A stretch of 64,000 nt of DNA, from contig JACKDN010000021.1 in the NCBI GenBank assembly GCA_020633465.1, positions 94,611 through 158,610 of the forward strand. Direction: 5' to 3'. Both the position numbers and the translations under genes were made by a program. Origin of the DNA: Myxococcales bacterium (GTDB lineage: Bacteria; Myxococcota_A; Bradymonadia; UBA7976; UBA1532). Shown in pieces: positions 1 through 7,954 of the stretch (position 1 is its first letter; the number at the start of each line of letters is the position of its first letter). The notes under the pieces are model-generated. The model was not told the origin of the DNA. It made no database searches and saw only the letters and a program-made list of their open reading frames with translations.

Positions 1-660
<660 letters not shown>

Positions 661-700
661 CGATCCCGTTGAAGATCCCGAGCTCCCGAGGGAGGCAGCG

Positions 701-3094
701 ATGAAGATCAGCCTCAACTGGCTGCGGCGCTACGTCGACGTCGACTGGGACGCCGACACCATCGCCGAGCGGCTCACGCTGGTGGGCCTCGAGGTGGACG
801 GCGTCCACCGCATCGAGGCCGACTTCACCGGCGTGCGCGTCGGCAAGGTGCAGGCCGTGCGCCCGCACCCGGGCGCCGACCGCCTGCAGATCGCCCAGGT
901 CGACACCGGCGACGACGTGCTCGACGTGGTGTGCGGCGCGCCGAACTGCCGCGCTGGCCTGACGGTGGCGTACGCGGGCCTCGGCGCGCGGCTGCCCGGC
1001 GGCTTCAAGATCAAGAAGGCGAAGATCCGCGGCGAGATCAGCCTCGGCATGCTGTGCAGCGAGGACGAGCTGGGGCTGTCGGAGGCGTCCGAGGGCATCC
1101 TCGAGCTGCCCGGCGATCTGCCGGCCGGCCAGCCGCTCGAGCAGGCGCTGCCCATCGAGGACGTCGTCTTCGATCTGGGCATCACCGCGAACCGCGGCGA
1201 CTGCCTCAGCCACCTCGGCGTCGCCCGCGAGCTCGCCGCGCTGGCCGGGGTGCCGCTGAAGTGGCCCGAGGCGTCGTTCCCGGTCACCACCGAGGGTGAG
1301 CCGGTCCCGGTCACCGTCGCCGATCCCACCCGCTGCGCCCGCTACGTCGGTCGCGTCGTGCGCGGCCTCGGCGTCGCGCCCAGCCCGCTGTGGATGCAGC
1401 GCCTGCTGAGCGCCGTGGGCGTGCGGCCGATCAACAACCTGGTCGATGTCACCAACTTCGTCCTGTTCGAGTACGGCCAGCCCCTGCACGCCTTCGACCT
1501 GCGCGACCTCGAGGGTCCGGCCATCGTCGTGCGCACCGCCGAGGCGGGCGAGCGCATGACCACGCTGGACGACGTCGAGCGCACGCTGACCGCCGACGAT
1601 CTGGTCATCTGCGACGCGGCCCGCCCCGTGGCCCTGGCCGGCGTGATGGGCGGCCAGAACAGCGAGGTCAAGGACGACACGACCGACGTGCTGCTCGAGT
1701 CGGCGTGGTTCGAGCCCACGACGGTGCGCCTGACGTCGCGCCGCCTCGGCCTGCGCAGCGAGTCGAGCCACCGCTTCGAGCGCTCGGTCGATCCCGAGCG
1801 CACTGTCGAGGCGGCCAACCGCGCGCTGCACCTGCTGTGCGCGCTGTCGGCGCCGGGCACGTCGCCGCAGGTGGTCGAGGCGTTCACCGACGCCCGCCCG
1901 CGCGTGGTGGCGCGCCCGACGGTCGAATACGACCCCGCGCACTGCACCCGCCTGCTGGGCGTCGAGCTGCCCGCCGCCCGGCAGCGCGAGGCCCTCGAGC
2001 GCCTCGGCTTCGCGGTGCAGGGCGCCGAGGCGGGCCCGTGGTCGGTGCAGACCCCGAGCTGGCGCAACGACGTCGACGAGGCCGCCGATCTGGTCGAGGA
2101 GGTCGCGCGCTACGTGGGCTACGCGATCATCCCGACGCCGCCGCCCCGGGTGACCGCGCGCACCGGCACGGACGCGGGCTACGCGCGCAGCCGGCGGGTG
2201 CGCCGCGCGCGCGAGCTCCTCAACGGGCGCGGCTTCCACCAGGCCCTGAACTACAGCTTCCTGGGCAAGGCGCTGCAGGCGCACTTCGCCGCCGAGGCGC
2301 CGCTCGAGCTGCTCAACCCGCTCAGCGAGGATCAGCGGGCGCTGCGGATGCTGCTCGCGCCGCGGCTGGTCGAGAACGCCGCGCACAACCTGCGCCACGG
2401 CGCCGAGGGCGTGCGGCTGTTCGAGGTGGGGCGGGTGTTCCTGCCGCGCGGCGCGGGCGTGCAGCCGGCCGAGGTGGAGCGCCTGGGCCTCGTGTGGGCC
2501 GGGCCGGCCGCTGACCATTGGCAGGGCGGGCCCCGGGAGGTCGACTTCTTCGACCTGAAGGGCCTGCTGGTGGATCTGTGCGCCATGCTGGGCCGGCCGG
2601 CGCCGACGCTGACGCCCGCCGAGCGGCCGTGGCTGCACCCGGGCGCGACGGCGACGGTGCGCCTCGAGGGCGCCGATCTGGGGGTCATCGGCGAGCTGCA
2701 CCCGGGCCTGGCGCGGACGCTCGACCTGGGCGCGCGGCTGTTCGTGGCCGAGCTCGATCTCGAGCCGCTGGTGGGCGCGGCGGCGCCCGCGCCGCGCTTC
2801 GTCGACTTCGGTCGCTTCCCCGCGGTGACGCGCGACCTGGCCCTGCGCCTGCCCCGAACGGTGTTGGCCGCCCAAGTGCTTTCATCTATTGAGGAATTGG
2901 CCCTCGGTTACGTTGACAGCGTGCGCGTGTTCGACGTATACGAGGGAGGTTCGCTCGGGGCCGACGAGCGCAGCCTGGGGCTGCGCGTGACGTACCGGGC
3001 GCCCGACCGCACGCTGACCGACGAGGACGTCTCGGCGGCGCACGGTCGACTGGTTGATCATCTGCGGGACGCGTTCTCGGCCCAGCTCCGCTGA
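701..3094 (+). CDS. pheT: Phenylalanine--tRNA ligase beta subunit
   Basis: 797 residues, normal length for bacterial PheT. Domain order fits the family: N-terminal catalytic-like fold, tRNA-binding EMAP/OB domain around residues 40-150 (VGKVQAVRPHPGADRLQIAQ), B3/B4 editing domain (KIRGEISLGMLCSEDELGL just before it, then SSHRFERSVDP), B5 domain, and a C-terminal anticodon-binding FDX-ACB domain from about FGRFPAVTRDLALRLP. The ATG is preceded by GGGAGG. It is co-transcribed with pheS. The last 70 codons contain a stretch unusually AT-rich for this genome, which overlaps a promoter-like sequence facing ihfA. Confidence 0.97.
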   Translation: MKISLNWLRRYVDVDWDADTIAERLTLVGLEVDGVHRIEADFTGVRVGKVQAVRPHPGADRLQIAQVDTGDDVLDVVCGAPNCRAGLTVAYAGLGARLPGGFKIKKAKIRGEISLGMLCSEDELGLSEASEGILELPGDLPAGQPLEQALPIEDVVFDLGITANRGDCLSHLGVARELAALAGVPLKWPEASFPVTTEGEPVPVTVADPTRCARYVGRVVRGLGVAPSPLWMQRLLSAVGVRPINNLVDVTNFVLFEYGQPLHAFDLRDLEGPAIVVRTAEAGERMTTLDDVERTLTADDLVICDAARPVALAGVMGGQNSEVKDDTTDVLLESAWFEPTTVRLTSRRLGLRSESSHRFERSVDPERTVEAANRALHLLCALSAPGTSPQVVEAFTDARPRVVARPTVEYDPAHCTRLLGVELPAARQREALERLGFAVQGAEAGPWSVQTPSWRNDVDEAADLVEEVARYVGYAIIPTPPPRVTARTGTDAGYARSRRVRRARELLNGRGFHQALNYSFLGKALQAHFAAEAPLELLNPLSEDQRALRMLLAPRLVENAAHNLRHGAEGVRLFEVGRVFLPRGAGVQPAEVERLGLVWAGPAADHWQGGPREVDFFDLKGLLVDLCAMLGRPAPTLTPAERPWLHPGATATVRLEGADLGVIGELHPGLARTLDLGARLFVAELDLEPLVGAAAPAPRFVDFGRFPAVTRDLALRLPRTVLAAQVLSSIEELALGYVDSVRVFDVYEGGSLGADERSLGLRVTYRAPDRTLTDEDVSAAHGRLVDHLRDAFSAQLR
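2913..2942 (+). promoter_or_regulatory. Candidate sigma-70 promoter inside pheT, facing ihfA
   Basis: TTGACA at 2913-2918, 18-base spacer, TATACG at 2937-2942. It lies inside the pheT coding sequence about 195 bases before ihfA, in a local AT-richer patch (about 2878-2945). Known: in E. coli the ihfA (himA) gene is partly transcribed from a promoter inside pheT. Inferred: the same arrangement here. Confidence 0.5.
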
Positions 3095-3136
3095 CGGAGC
3101 ACCGGGCCCGAACGCCTGGACGACGAAGCGAACAGG

Positions 3137-3415
3137 ATGACCAAGGCGGACATCGTCGAGAGGGTGTACGAGAACCTCGGTGGCTTCTCCAAGAAGGAGT
3201 CGGCGGAGATCGTCGAGATGGTCTTCGAGACCATCAAGGAGACCCTCGAGCGCGGCGAGAAGATCAAGATCAGCGGCTTCGGCAACTTCGTGGTTCGCCA
3301 GAAGAAGGAGCGGACCGGCCGCAATCCGCAGACGGGGGAGGAGATCAAGATCGCGCCGCGCAAGGTGCTGACCTTCAAGCCCAGTCAGGTCCTGAAGAAC
3401 TCGATCAACGCCTGA
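3137..3415 (+). CDS. ihfA: Integration host factor subunit alpha
   Basis: 92-residue HU/IHF-family DNA-bending protein. It opens MTKADIVERVYENLGGFSKK and has the beta-arm segment GFGNFVVRQKKERTGRNPQTG, whose proline-containing RNPQTG tip intercalates into DNA. Length and placement directly after pheT match IhfA rather than HU. It would act with an IhfB partner (not in this window) in nucleoid architecture, recombination and promoter looping. The MerR gene starts 10 bases after its stop, so the two are probably one transcript, fed by pheST read-through and perhaps by the promoter inside pheT. Confidence 0.95.
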   Translation: MTKADIVERVYENLGGFSKKESAEIVEMVFETIKETLERGEKIKISGFGNFVVRQKKERTGRNPQTGEEIKIAPRKVLTFKPSQVLKNSINA

Positions 3416-3425
3416 GAGGCCCCCC

Positions 3426-3950
3426 ATGGCCAAAGCCGATCTGCCCGAGATCCCAGAGCGGCTCTCGTTCAAGATCGGCGAGGTCAGCCGACTCGTCGGG
3501 GTGAAGCCCCACGTGTTGCGCTTCTGGGAGAGCGAGTTCGGCCGCATCCGCCCCCAGAAGGCCAAGAACGGCCACCGCATCTACAGCCGCGCCGACGTCG
3601 AGCTGCTGCGCCGCGTGCGCGCCCTGCTGCACGAACGCAAGTACACCATCGCGGGCGCGCGGGCGCTGCTGCAGGAGGGCGAGGCGGCCGTCGACGCCGT
3701 GCTGCGCGCGATGCCCACCGAGACCGCCGTGGCGCTCGACGAGGTCGAGGCCGCGCGCGAAGCGCTCGTGGCGCAGCTGAACGAGGCGCGGGCCGACCTG
3801 GTCGAGGCGCGGCGCGCGCGGGTGGCCGCCGAGGACGAGGCGGCGTTCTGGCGCGGCGAGGCCCGCAAGGCCGAGGCGCTGCTGACCCGCGCCACCAGCC
3901 GGCTGGGCGTTCATCTGCGGGCCCTCAAGGAAATCGTGCGCAGCGGATGA
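3426..3950 (+). CDS. MerR family transcriptional regulator
   Basis: 174 residues. N-terminal MerR winged helix at about residues 15-80: FKIGEVSRLVGVKPHVLRFW, then the wing with GHRIYSRADVELL. After it comes a long Ala/Glu/Arg-rich helix (about 95-165) expected to form the dimerising coiled coil. No cysteine or other effector-binding domain follows, so no metal or drug ligand can be assigned. It has the pheT-ihfA-merR neighbourhood seen in many proteobacteria. GAGAGG lies 6 bases before the ATG. Target genes are unknown. Confidence 0.9.
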   Translation: MAKADLPEIPERLSFKIGEVSRLVGVKPHVLRFWESEFGRIRPQKAKNGHRIYSRADVELLRRVRALLHERKYTIAGARALLQEGEAAVDAVLRAMPTETAVALDEVEAAREALVAQLNEARADLVEARRARVAAEDEAAFWRGEARKAEALLTRATSRLGVHLRALKEIVRSG

Positions 3951-3959
3951 TCGAGGAGG

Positions 3960-3988
3960 TTGACACGCGGCGCGGTCCTTCTTAGGAT
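3960..3988 (+). promoter_or_regulatory. Promoter of tRNA-Pro
   Basis: TTGACA (3960-3965), 17-base spacer, TAGGAT (3983-3988), 12 bases before the mature 5' end of tRNA-Pro. Near-consensus sigma-70 promoter starting just beyond the merR stop codon. Confidence 0.8.
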
Positions 3989-4000
3989 GCGCGCCGTTTC

Positions 4001-4074
4001 CGGGGTGTAGCGCAGTCTGGTAGCGCACTTGCATGGGGTGCAAGTGGTCGGAGGTTCAAATCCTCTCACCCCGA
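4001..4074 (+). tRNA. tRNA-Pro, anticodon GGG
   Basis: 74-nt cloverleaf. The acceptor stem CGGGGTG pairs with CACCCCG, the D arm has GCGC/GCGC, the anticodon stem CTTGC/GCAAG encloses loop ATGGGGT (anticodon GGG), and the T arm is GGAGG-TTCAAAT-CCTCT. The discriminator A is followed by CCC, so the 3' CCA is not encoded and must be added by the Cca enzyme encoded at about 50.6 kb. The unusual C1-G72 start of proline tRNAs is present. Confidence 0.97.
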
Positions 4075-4078
4075 CCCC

Positions 4079-4117
4079 AAAGGCCGTGGAGCCCCGCTCC
4101 ACGGCCTTTTTCTTTTT
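4079..4117 (+). terminator. Intrinsic terminator after tRNA-Pro
   Basis: Perfect 14-bp stem (4079-4092 pairing with 4096-4109), 3-base CCC loop, then a T-rich tract reading TTTTTCTTTTTCT. One of the few classical intrinsic terminators in the window. Confidence 0.92.
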
Positions 4118-4163
4118 CTGGCCCCGCGCCGCGAGCGGGGGGCGATGCCCGAAGGGGGCGCCC

Positions 4164-4853
4164 GTGCCACGCCGACTCGCCTGCCTGGTCGCGGCGCTCG
4201 GCGTCGCCGCGCTCGGCGGCTGCGCCGGCGGTCCCCCCACGCGCGCGGCGGACGACGCGCCCGAGCTGGTGGGCGTCTGGTACACCGTCGAGCGGGGCGA
4301 CACGCTGGGCGGCATCGCGCGCGCCCACGCCGTGCCGATCGAGGATCTGGTCGAGATCAACGGGCTGGTCGATCCCGACCGCCTCGAGGTGGGGCAGGTG
4401 CTCTTCCTCTACGGGGTCGACGAGGCCGTGCGGCGGCTGCCGCCGGGCGAGCCGCCGGCCCCGGGCGAGGCCGCGCCCCGCTTCCGCTGGCCGCTCGAGG
4501 TGGGGACGTTGAGCAGCGGCTTCGGCCCGCGCGGCGGCCGCCCCCACAAGGGGATCGACATCGCCGCGAAGCCCGGCACGCCGGTCTTCGCCGCCGCGGC
4601 CGGCAAGGTGGTCTACAGCGACGACAAGCAGCGCGGGTACGGCAACCTGGTCATCCTCCGCCACCCGGGCGGCTACGTCACCGTCTACGCCCACAACCGG
4701 CGGAACCTGGTTGACGTTGGCGATCAGGTCCGGCAAGGATCCCGCATCGCCGAGGTGGGCAGCACCGGTCGCAGCACCGGGCCACACCTCCACTTCGAGA
4801 TCCGGGTGGACGGGCAGGCGATCGACCCCCTCATCCACCTGCCGGCCCGATGA
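4164..4853 (+). CDS. NlpD-like murein hydrolase lipoprotein (LysM + M23 peptidase)
   Basis: GTG start chosen because GAAGGGGG lies just upstream and it gives a lipoprotein signal (VAALGVAALGG then Cys). A longer in-frame reading would begin inside tRNA-Pro. 229 residues. A LysM peptidoglycan-binding domain (about 35-80, YTVERGDTLGGIA) is followed by a LytM/M23 domain (about 105-225). The zinc-site residues are all visible: HKGID, a later YAH, and HLHFE. Unlike E. coli NlpD, whose LytM site is degenerate, this copy looks catalytically competent. Expected role: outer-membrane-anchored endopeptidase or amidase activator in cell separation. apt starts about 20 bases downstream. Confidence 0.88.
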   Translation: MPRRLACLVAALGVAALGGCAGGPPTRAADDAPELVGVWYTVERGDTLGGIARAHAVPIEDLVEINGLVDPDRLEVGQVLFLYGVDEAVRRLPPGEPPAPGEAAPRFRWPLEVGTLSSGFGPRGGRPHKGIDIAAKPGTPVFAAAAGKVVYSDDKQRGYGNLVILRHPGGYVTVYAHNRRNLVDVGDQVRQGSRIAEVGSTGRSTGPHLHFEIRVDGQAIDPLIHLPAR

Positions 4854-4875
4854 CGACGGGGATGCGGTGCCCGAG

Positions 4876-5391
4876 ATGGTGAACCTGCGCGACCTGGTGC
4901 GAGACGTGCCCGACTTCCCCAAGCCGGGCATCCTGTTTCGCGACATCACGCCCATCCTGGCGGACGCCGAGGCCTTCGAGGCGGCGACGAACGCCATGAG
5001 CGGCATCGCGCGCGTGCACGGCGCGACGAAGGTGCTGGGCATCGAGTCGCGGGGCTTCATCCTGGGCGCGCCGGTGGCGCACCACCTGTCGCTGCCCTTC
5101 GTACCTTGCCGCAAGCCGGGCAAGCTGCCGGCGGCCACCGCGCGCGTCGAGTACGACCTCGAGTACGGCAGCGACGCGCTCGAGGTGCACACCGACGCCG
5201 TCCAGGCCGGCGATCGGGTGGTGATCATCGACGATCTGCTCGCGACGGGCGGGACCGCCGAGGCGGCCGCCCGGCTGTGCGAGCAGCAGGGCGCCGAGGT
5301 CGCGTCGGTGCTGGTGATGATCGAGCTGCTCGATCTGGGCGGGGCGGCGCGCCTGGCGCCGCGGCACGTGTACAGTCTGCTGAAATACTGA
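4876..5391 (+). CDS. apt: Adenine phosphoribosyltransferase
   Basis: 171 residues from the ATG used here. An in-frame GTG at 4867, 5 bases after GGGG, is an alternative start. Homologous N-terminal pattern VRDVPDFPKPGILFRDITP. The PRPP-binding loop is visible as VVIIDDLLATGGTAEAA (about 117-133), and the flexible-loop region has RKPGKLPA. It converts adenine plus PRPP to AMP in purine salvage. It follows the NlpD-like gene closely and may share its transcript. A GC hairpin lies just after the stop. Confidence 0.96.
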   Translation: MVNLRDLVRDVPDFPKPGILFRDITPILADAEAFEAATNAMSGIARVHGATKVLGIESRGFILGAPVAHHLSLPFVPCRKPGKLPAATARVEYDLEYGSDALEVHTDAVQAGDRVVIIDDLLATGGTAEAAARLCEQQGAEVASVLVMIELLDLGGAARLAPRHVYSLLKY

Positions 5392-5395
5392 GGGC

Positions 5396-5414
5396 GCCGG
5401 TCGCGCCGACCGGC
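5396..5414 (+). terminator. GC hairpin after apt
   Basis: 8-bp stem GCCGGTCG/CGACCGGC with a 3-base loop, 5 bases after the apt stop and 16 bases before tRNA-Arg. No T-tract, so it could be a weak terminator or a processing structure. Confidence 0.4.
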
Positions 5415-5430
5415 CTCCTGCGCACTCCGC

Positions 5431-5504
5431 GCCCCCATAGCTCAGCTGGATAGAGCACAGGATTCCTAATCCTGGGGTCGCAGGTTCGAATCCTGCTGGG
5501 GGCA
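5431..5504 (+). tRNA. tRNA-Arg, anticodon CCT
   Basis: 74-nt cloverleaf. Acceptor GCCCCCA/TGGGGGC, D arm GCTC/GAGC, anticodon stem CAGGA/TCCTG around loop TTCCTAA (anticodon CCT), T arm GCAGG-TTCGAAT-CCTGC. Discriminator A is followed by CCG, so CCA is not encoded. It reads the rare AGG codon. No convincing separate promoter was seen; it may be processed from the apt transcript. Confidence 0.96.
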
Positions 5505-5535
5505 CCGTGCGCGCCCGTCACCCGGGGCGGGGGCC

Positions 5536-6276
5536 TCAGGGCGACGGGTGCTCGCAGACGCACATCAGGTCGCGCAGCGCCGGGATGGCGCAGTCGACCG
5601 CGAAGGTGACCTGGCAGCGCAGCCCCGCCGTGTAGGTGGCGCTGAGGCAGGCCAGCCCGAAGTCGGCGCAGAGATCGTCGCACGAGGCCGCCGGCGGCTC
5701 GGTGACGTACTCGTAGACGCAGTAATCCTCGTCGAGGCAGACCCGGCCGTCGACGAAGCCGGGCACCCGCTCCCCGGCGAGCTCGATGGGGCAGCCGCCC
5801 TCGGAGAGCGCGGGGGGCGGCGGCGCGGCGTCGGGCAGGGGGCGCGGGCGCGGCGTCCACGGCGGCGTCACGCGCGGCCGGCGCGGCGTCGGTGGGCGTC
5901 GGCGGCGGCCCCCGGTCGCTGGGGGCGGCGGCGCGGCGTCGAGCGCGGGCGGCGCGGGCGGCGCGGCGTCGGTGGGTCCCCGGCCGATGCGGCCGGCGTC
6001 GCGGTCGCCGCCGGGCAGGCGGCCGGGGCCGAGGAAGGCGTCGCCGGCGCGGAAGGGGCGGGGGGGCACGCAGGCGAGCTGCCCGTCGGCCTGCGGCAGG
6101 CAGCGCCGACCGTCGACGCAGTCGAGGTCGCGCTGGCACGGGGCCGCGGCGGGGAAGTCGGTGACGCAGCCGGCGAGCAGGAGGGCCGAGGCCAGGGTGA
6201 GGGCGGAACAACGCCGCGCCGCCTCGGGGTTGCTCGGTCGAGGCGGTCTGGCCCGCTGGTCGTCGGGGCGCATCAT
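5536..6276 (-). CDS. Cysteine-containing lipoprotein of unknown function
   Basis: 246 residues. A lipobox (ASALLLAGC) near residue 36 marks an exported lipoprotein. A short cysteine-rich segment follows (CQRDLDCVDGRRC), then a low-complexity Pro/Ala/Arg/Asp linker (about 75-150), then a C-terminal domain with eight cysteines ending in LMCVCEHPSP. Paired cysteines suggest a disulfide-stabilised, outward-facing domain. No family was recognised. The start ATG (or the next codon, also ATG) has no Shine-Dalgarno, but TATGAT lies 8 bases upstream, so translation may be leaderless. Confidence 0.72.
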   Translation of the reverse strand: MMRPDDQRARPPRPSNPEAARRCSALTLASALLLAGCVTDFPAAAPCQRDLDCVDGRRCLPQADGQLACVPPRPFRAGDAFLGPGRLPGGDRDAGRIGRGPTDAAPPAPPALDAAPPPPATGGRRRRPPTPRRPRVTPPWTPRPRPLPDAAPPPPALSEGGCPIELAGERVPGFVDGRVCLDEDYCVYEYVTEPPAASCDDLCADFGLACLSATYTAGLRCQVTFAVDCAIPALRDLMCVCEHPSP

Positions 6277-6284
6277 GGCGGCGC

Positions 6285-6290
6285 ATCATA
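6285..6290 (-). promoter_or_regulatory. -10-like TATGAT next to start codon
   Basis: TATGAT on the minus strand, 8 bases before the ATG of the lipoprotein gene, which has no Shine-Dalgarno. This is one of five similar TANNAT/start spacings in the window and suggests a leaderless transcript. Confidence 0.4.
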
Positions 6291-6316
6291 GCAGGGCGCG
6301 CCGCGCTGCGCCGAGA

Positions 6317-6345
6317 TTGACGGCCTCGGTGGGTGTAGGTATATG
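6317..6345 (+). promoter_or_regulatory. Sigma-70-type promoter for the unknown gene at 6411
   Basis: TTGACG (6317-6322), exactly 17 bases, TATATG (6340-6345). The surrounding AT-rich patch stands out in this genome. The predicted transcript would have a leader of about 60 bases before the ATG at 6411. Confidence 0.7.
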
Positions 6346-6410
6346 TAGTTGAAACTTGGCGCCGACCGGCTCATCGCGGGCCGACGGGCCAGGCTCGGAC
6401 AGGAGGGGAC

Positions 6411-7118
6411 ATGAAACTGCGCGACATCAGCGAGATGGTCCGGGAGATCATCGAGGTCTCTCCGGACACGCTGCTGAACACGGACGTGGCGCACGCGCTC
6501 GTCCAGGACATCCAGGACGTGCAGACGGTGTACCGGCCCATCGCCGCCACCGGCAAGAAGGCGGCGCTGCTGCCCTGGCTCGCGTTCAGCTTCGAGCCCT
6601 TCTCGGGCCTGATCGAGCCCTTCAACGTCTACCCCGGGCGCTTCTGGGCGATGCAGCGCATTCACCGCCAGCCGTCGGGGCTGCCCGAGCTCGTCACCCA
6701 CGTCGACCGCGAGCTGCCGAGCGCCTCGCAGCCGATCGAGCCCGACCTCTACGCCAGCTTCAGCCACAGCTCGAAGGTCGAGACGCTGATCCGCAAGACG
6801 GGCAAGGATCCCGCGTCGCTGCGCTTCTTCCATCGGGGCAACCTGATGCTGCCCGACCGGGCCACGCTGCCGGCCGAGTACTGCCTGCCCGGCATCGCCG
6901 AGGCGCTGCCCGAGGGCTACCCCGACGACGGCATCCCGGGCCTGGTCGACGTCGACGGCGAGTCGGTGCTCTTCCTGGGCGAGCTGGTGTTCTACAACCA
7001 GTACCGCACGCCGGATCGCGCCCGCCTGCGCAACTTCCTGCTCAACTGCGTGGCGGTCAGCACGGTCGCCCGCTACGTCCGCGAGCGCGTGCGCAAGAGC
7101 GTCCGCGCGGCCGGCTGA
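6411..7118 (+). CDS. Conserved-looking cytosolic protein of unknown function
   Basis: 235 residues, no signal peptide or membrane segment. AGGAGGGG sits about 5 bases before the ATG. The composition is normal for a folded soluble protein: mixed helices, aromatic-rich stretches such as WLAFSFEPFSG and FNVYPGRFWAMQ, and a basic C-terminal helix (RYVRERVRKSVR). No recognisable catalytic motif and no family recognised. It is a stand-alone gene with a near-consensus promoter, convergent with the next lipoprotein gene with only 6 bases between the stop codons. Strong expression is inferred; function is unknown. Confidence 0.8.
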   Translation: MKLRDISEMVREIIEVSPDTLLNTDVAHALVQDIQDVQTVYRPIAATGKKAALLPWLAFSFEPFSGLIEPFNVYPGRFWAMQRIHRQPSGLPELVTHVDRELPSASQPIEPDLYASFSHSSKVETLIRKTGKDPASLRFFHRGNLMLPDRATLPAEYCLPGIAEALPEGYPDDGIPGLVDVDGESVLFLGELVFYNQYRTPDRARLRNFLLNCVAVSTVARYVRERVRKSVRAAG

Positions 7119-7136
7119 CGCGCCTCACGGCGCGTC
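7117..7136. terminator. Bidirectional hairpin shared by convergent stop codons
   Basis: Perfect 8-bp stem GACGCGCC/GGCGCGTC with loop TCAC. It overlaps the TGA of the plus-strand gene, and its loop contains the stop codon of the minus-strand gene. No T-tract. Confidence 0.45.
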
Positions 7137-7865
7137 GGGCAGATCCTCCACCAACGCCTGGTACTTCACGATGCGCGAGCCCGGGTTGGGGAAGCCCATC
7201 TCACCGAGCGCCGTCACCGCGCACGCCGCGAAGTCGCCGGCGGGCTTCGGCGCGTGCAGCCCGGCGCTCATCACGTGCCCCTTCCGCCCGACGTAGGCGG
7301 TGACGTGAAACGGGCCGGCGAAGCCGTGCTGCTCGCGGCAGGCGTCGATGGCGCCGCGCCCCTTGCGCAGGGTCTCGTAGCCCCAGGCCTCGTCGATGGG
7401 CGCGGTCAGGCGCCGGGCGCGCTCGTTCCAACCGAAGGGGAAGACGAAGCGGGCCGGGCCGCCGCCCATCGGGCGCGGGAACTCGAGGAAGCGGGCCGTC
7501 TGCACCAGGCAGTCCTCGACGGCCCAGCTGCCCAGATCCGACTGGGCCACCCACACCTTGTCCACCCGACCGTTGGGCGCGACGACGAACTGCAGCAGCA
7601 CCTCGCCCGCCACGAAGGCGCCGGGGGCGCGGCGAAAGCAGTTGCGGAAGCCCGCCATCTGCTCCGACACGACGCGGGCGACCTCGTCGTCGTCGAGGGT
7701 GCCCTGCATCCCTTCCACCTCCATCCCGTCGTCCGGGCCGGCGCTGGGGCGGCGCGGATCGTCGGGCGGGGGCTTGTGCTCGATGGGGCCGGGGCCCCGG
7801 GTGCCGGGCGAAGGGCCGCAGGCGGCCAGCAGCAGGGCGGCGAGGACCAGAGAGGGTGCGCGCAT
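7125..7865 (-). CDS. Lipoprotein with two AgmX/PglI-type (TonB-C-like) repeats
   Basis: 246 residues, lipobox LLAAC at residues about 12-16. Two similar segments follow an acidic/proline linker. The first is about residues 60-135 (a cysteine near FRNCFRR, then GEVLLQFVVAPNGRVDKVWV, a second cysteine, then FLEFPRP). The second is about 165-240 with the same Cys...GHV...Cys...GFPNPG pattern. This resembles the C-terminal domains of myxobacterial AgmX/PglI proteins, a TonB-C-like fold. It is predicted to be periplasmic or outer-membrane anchored. TAGCAT lies 6 bases before the ATG and there is no Shine-Dalgarno, as for several lipoprotein genes here. Confidence 0.75.
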   Translation of the reverse strand: MRAPSLVLAALLLAACGPSPGTRGPGPIEHKPPPDDPRRPSAGPDDGMEVEGMQGTLDDDEVARVVSEQMAGFRNCFRRAPGAFVAGEVLLQFVVAPNGRVDKVWVAQSDLGSWAVEDCLVQTARFLEFPRPMGGGPARFVFPFGWNERARRLTAPIDEAWGYETLRKGRGAIDACREQHGFAGPFHVTAYVGRKGHVMSAGLHAPKPAGDFAACAVTALGEMGFPNPGSRIVKYQALVEDLPDAP

Positions 7866-7871
7866 GGCGGC

Positions 7872-7877
7872 ATGCTA
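7872..7877 (-). promoter_or_regulatory. -10-like TAGCAT next to start codon
   Basis: TAGCAT on the minus strand, then GCCGCC, then the ATG at 7865. The spacing would place transcription start at or next to the start codon. No clear -35. Confidence 0.4.
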
Positions 7878-7954
7878 GCCGGGATCGTCGCCGAGTGCAC
7901 GGGGTCAGGTCGCGCGGGCGGCGGCCCCGACCGCCGCGGCGGCCAGGCGTGGCG

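Noticed and set aside
4029..4163. N-terminal extension of the NlpD-like protein beginning inside tRNA-Pro
   Set aside because: Would translate through the tRNA and its terminator; the GTG at 4164 gives a proper lipoprotein signal and ribosome site.
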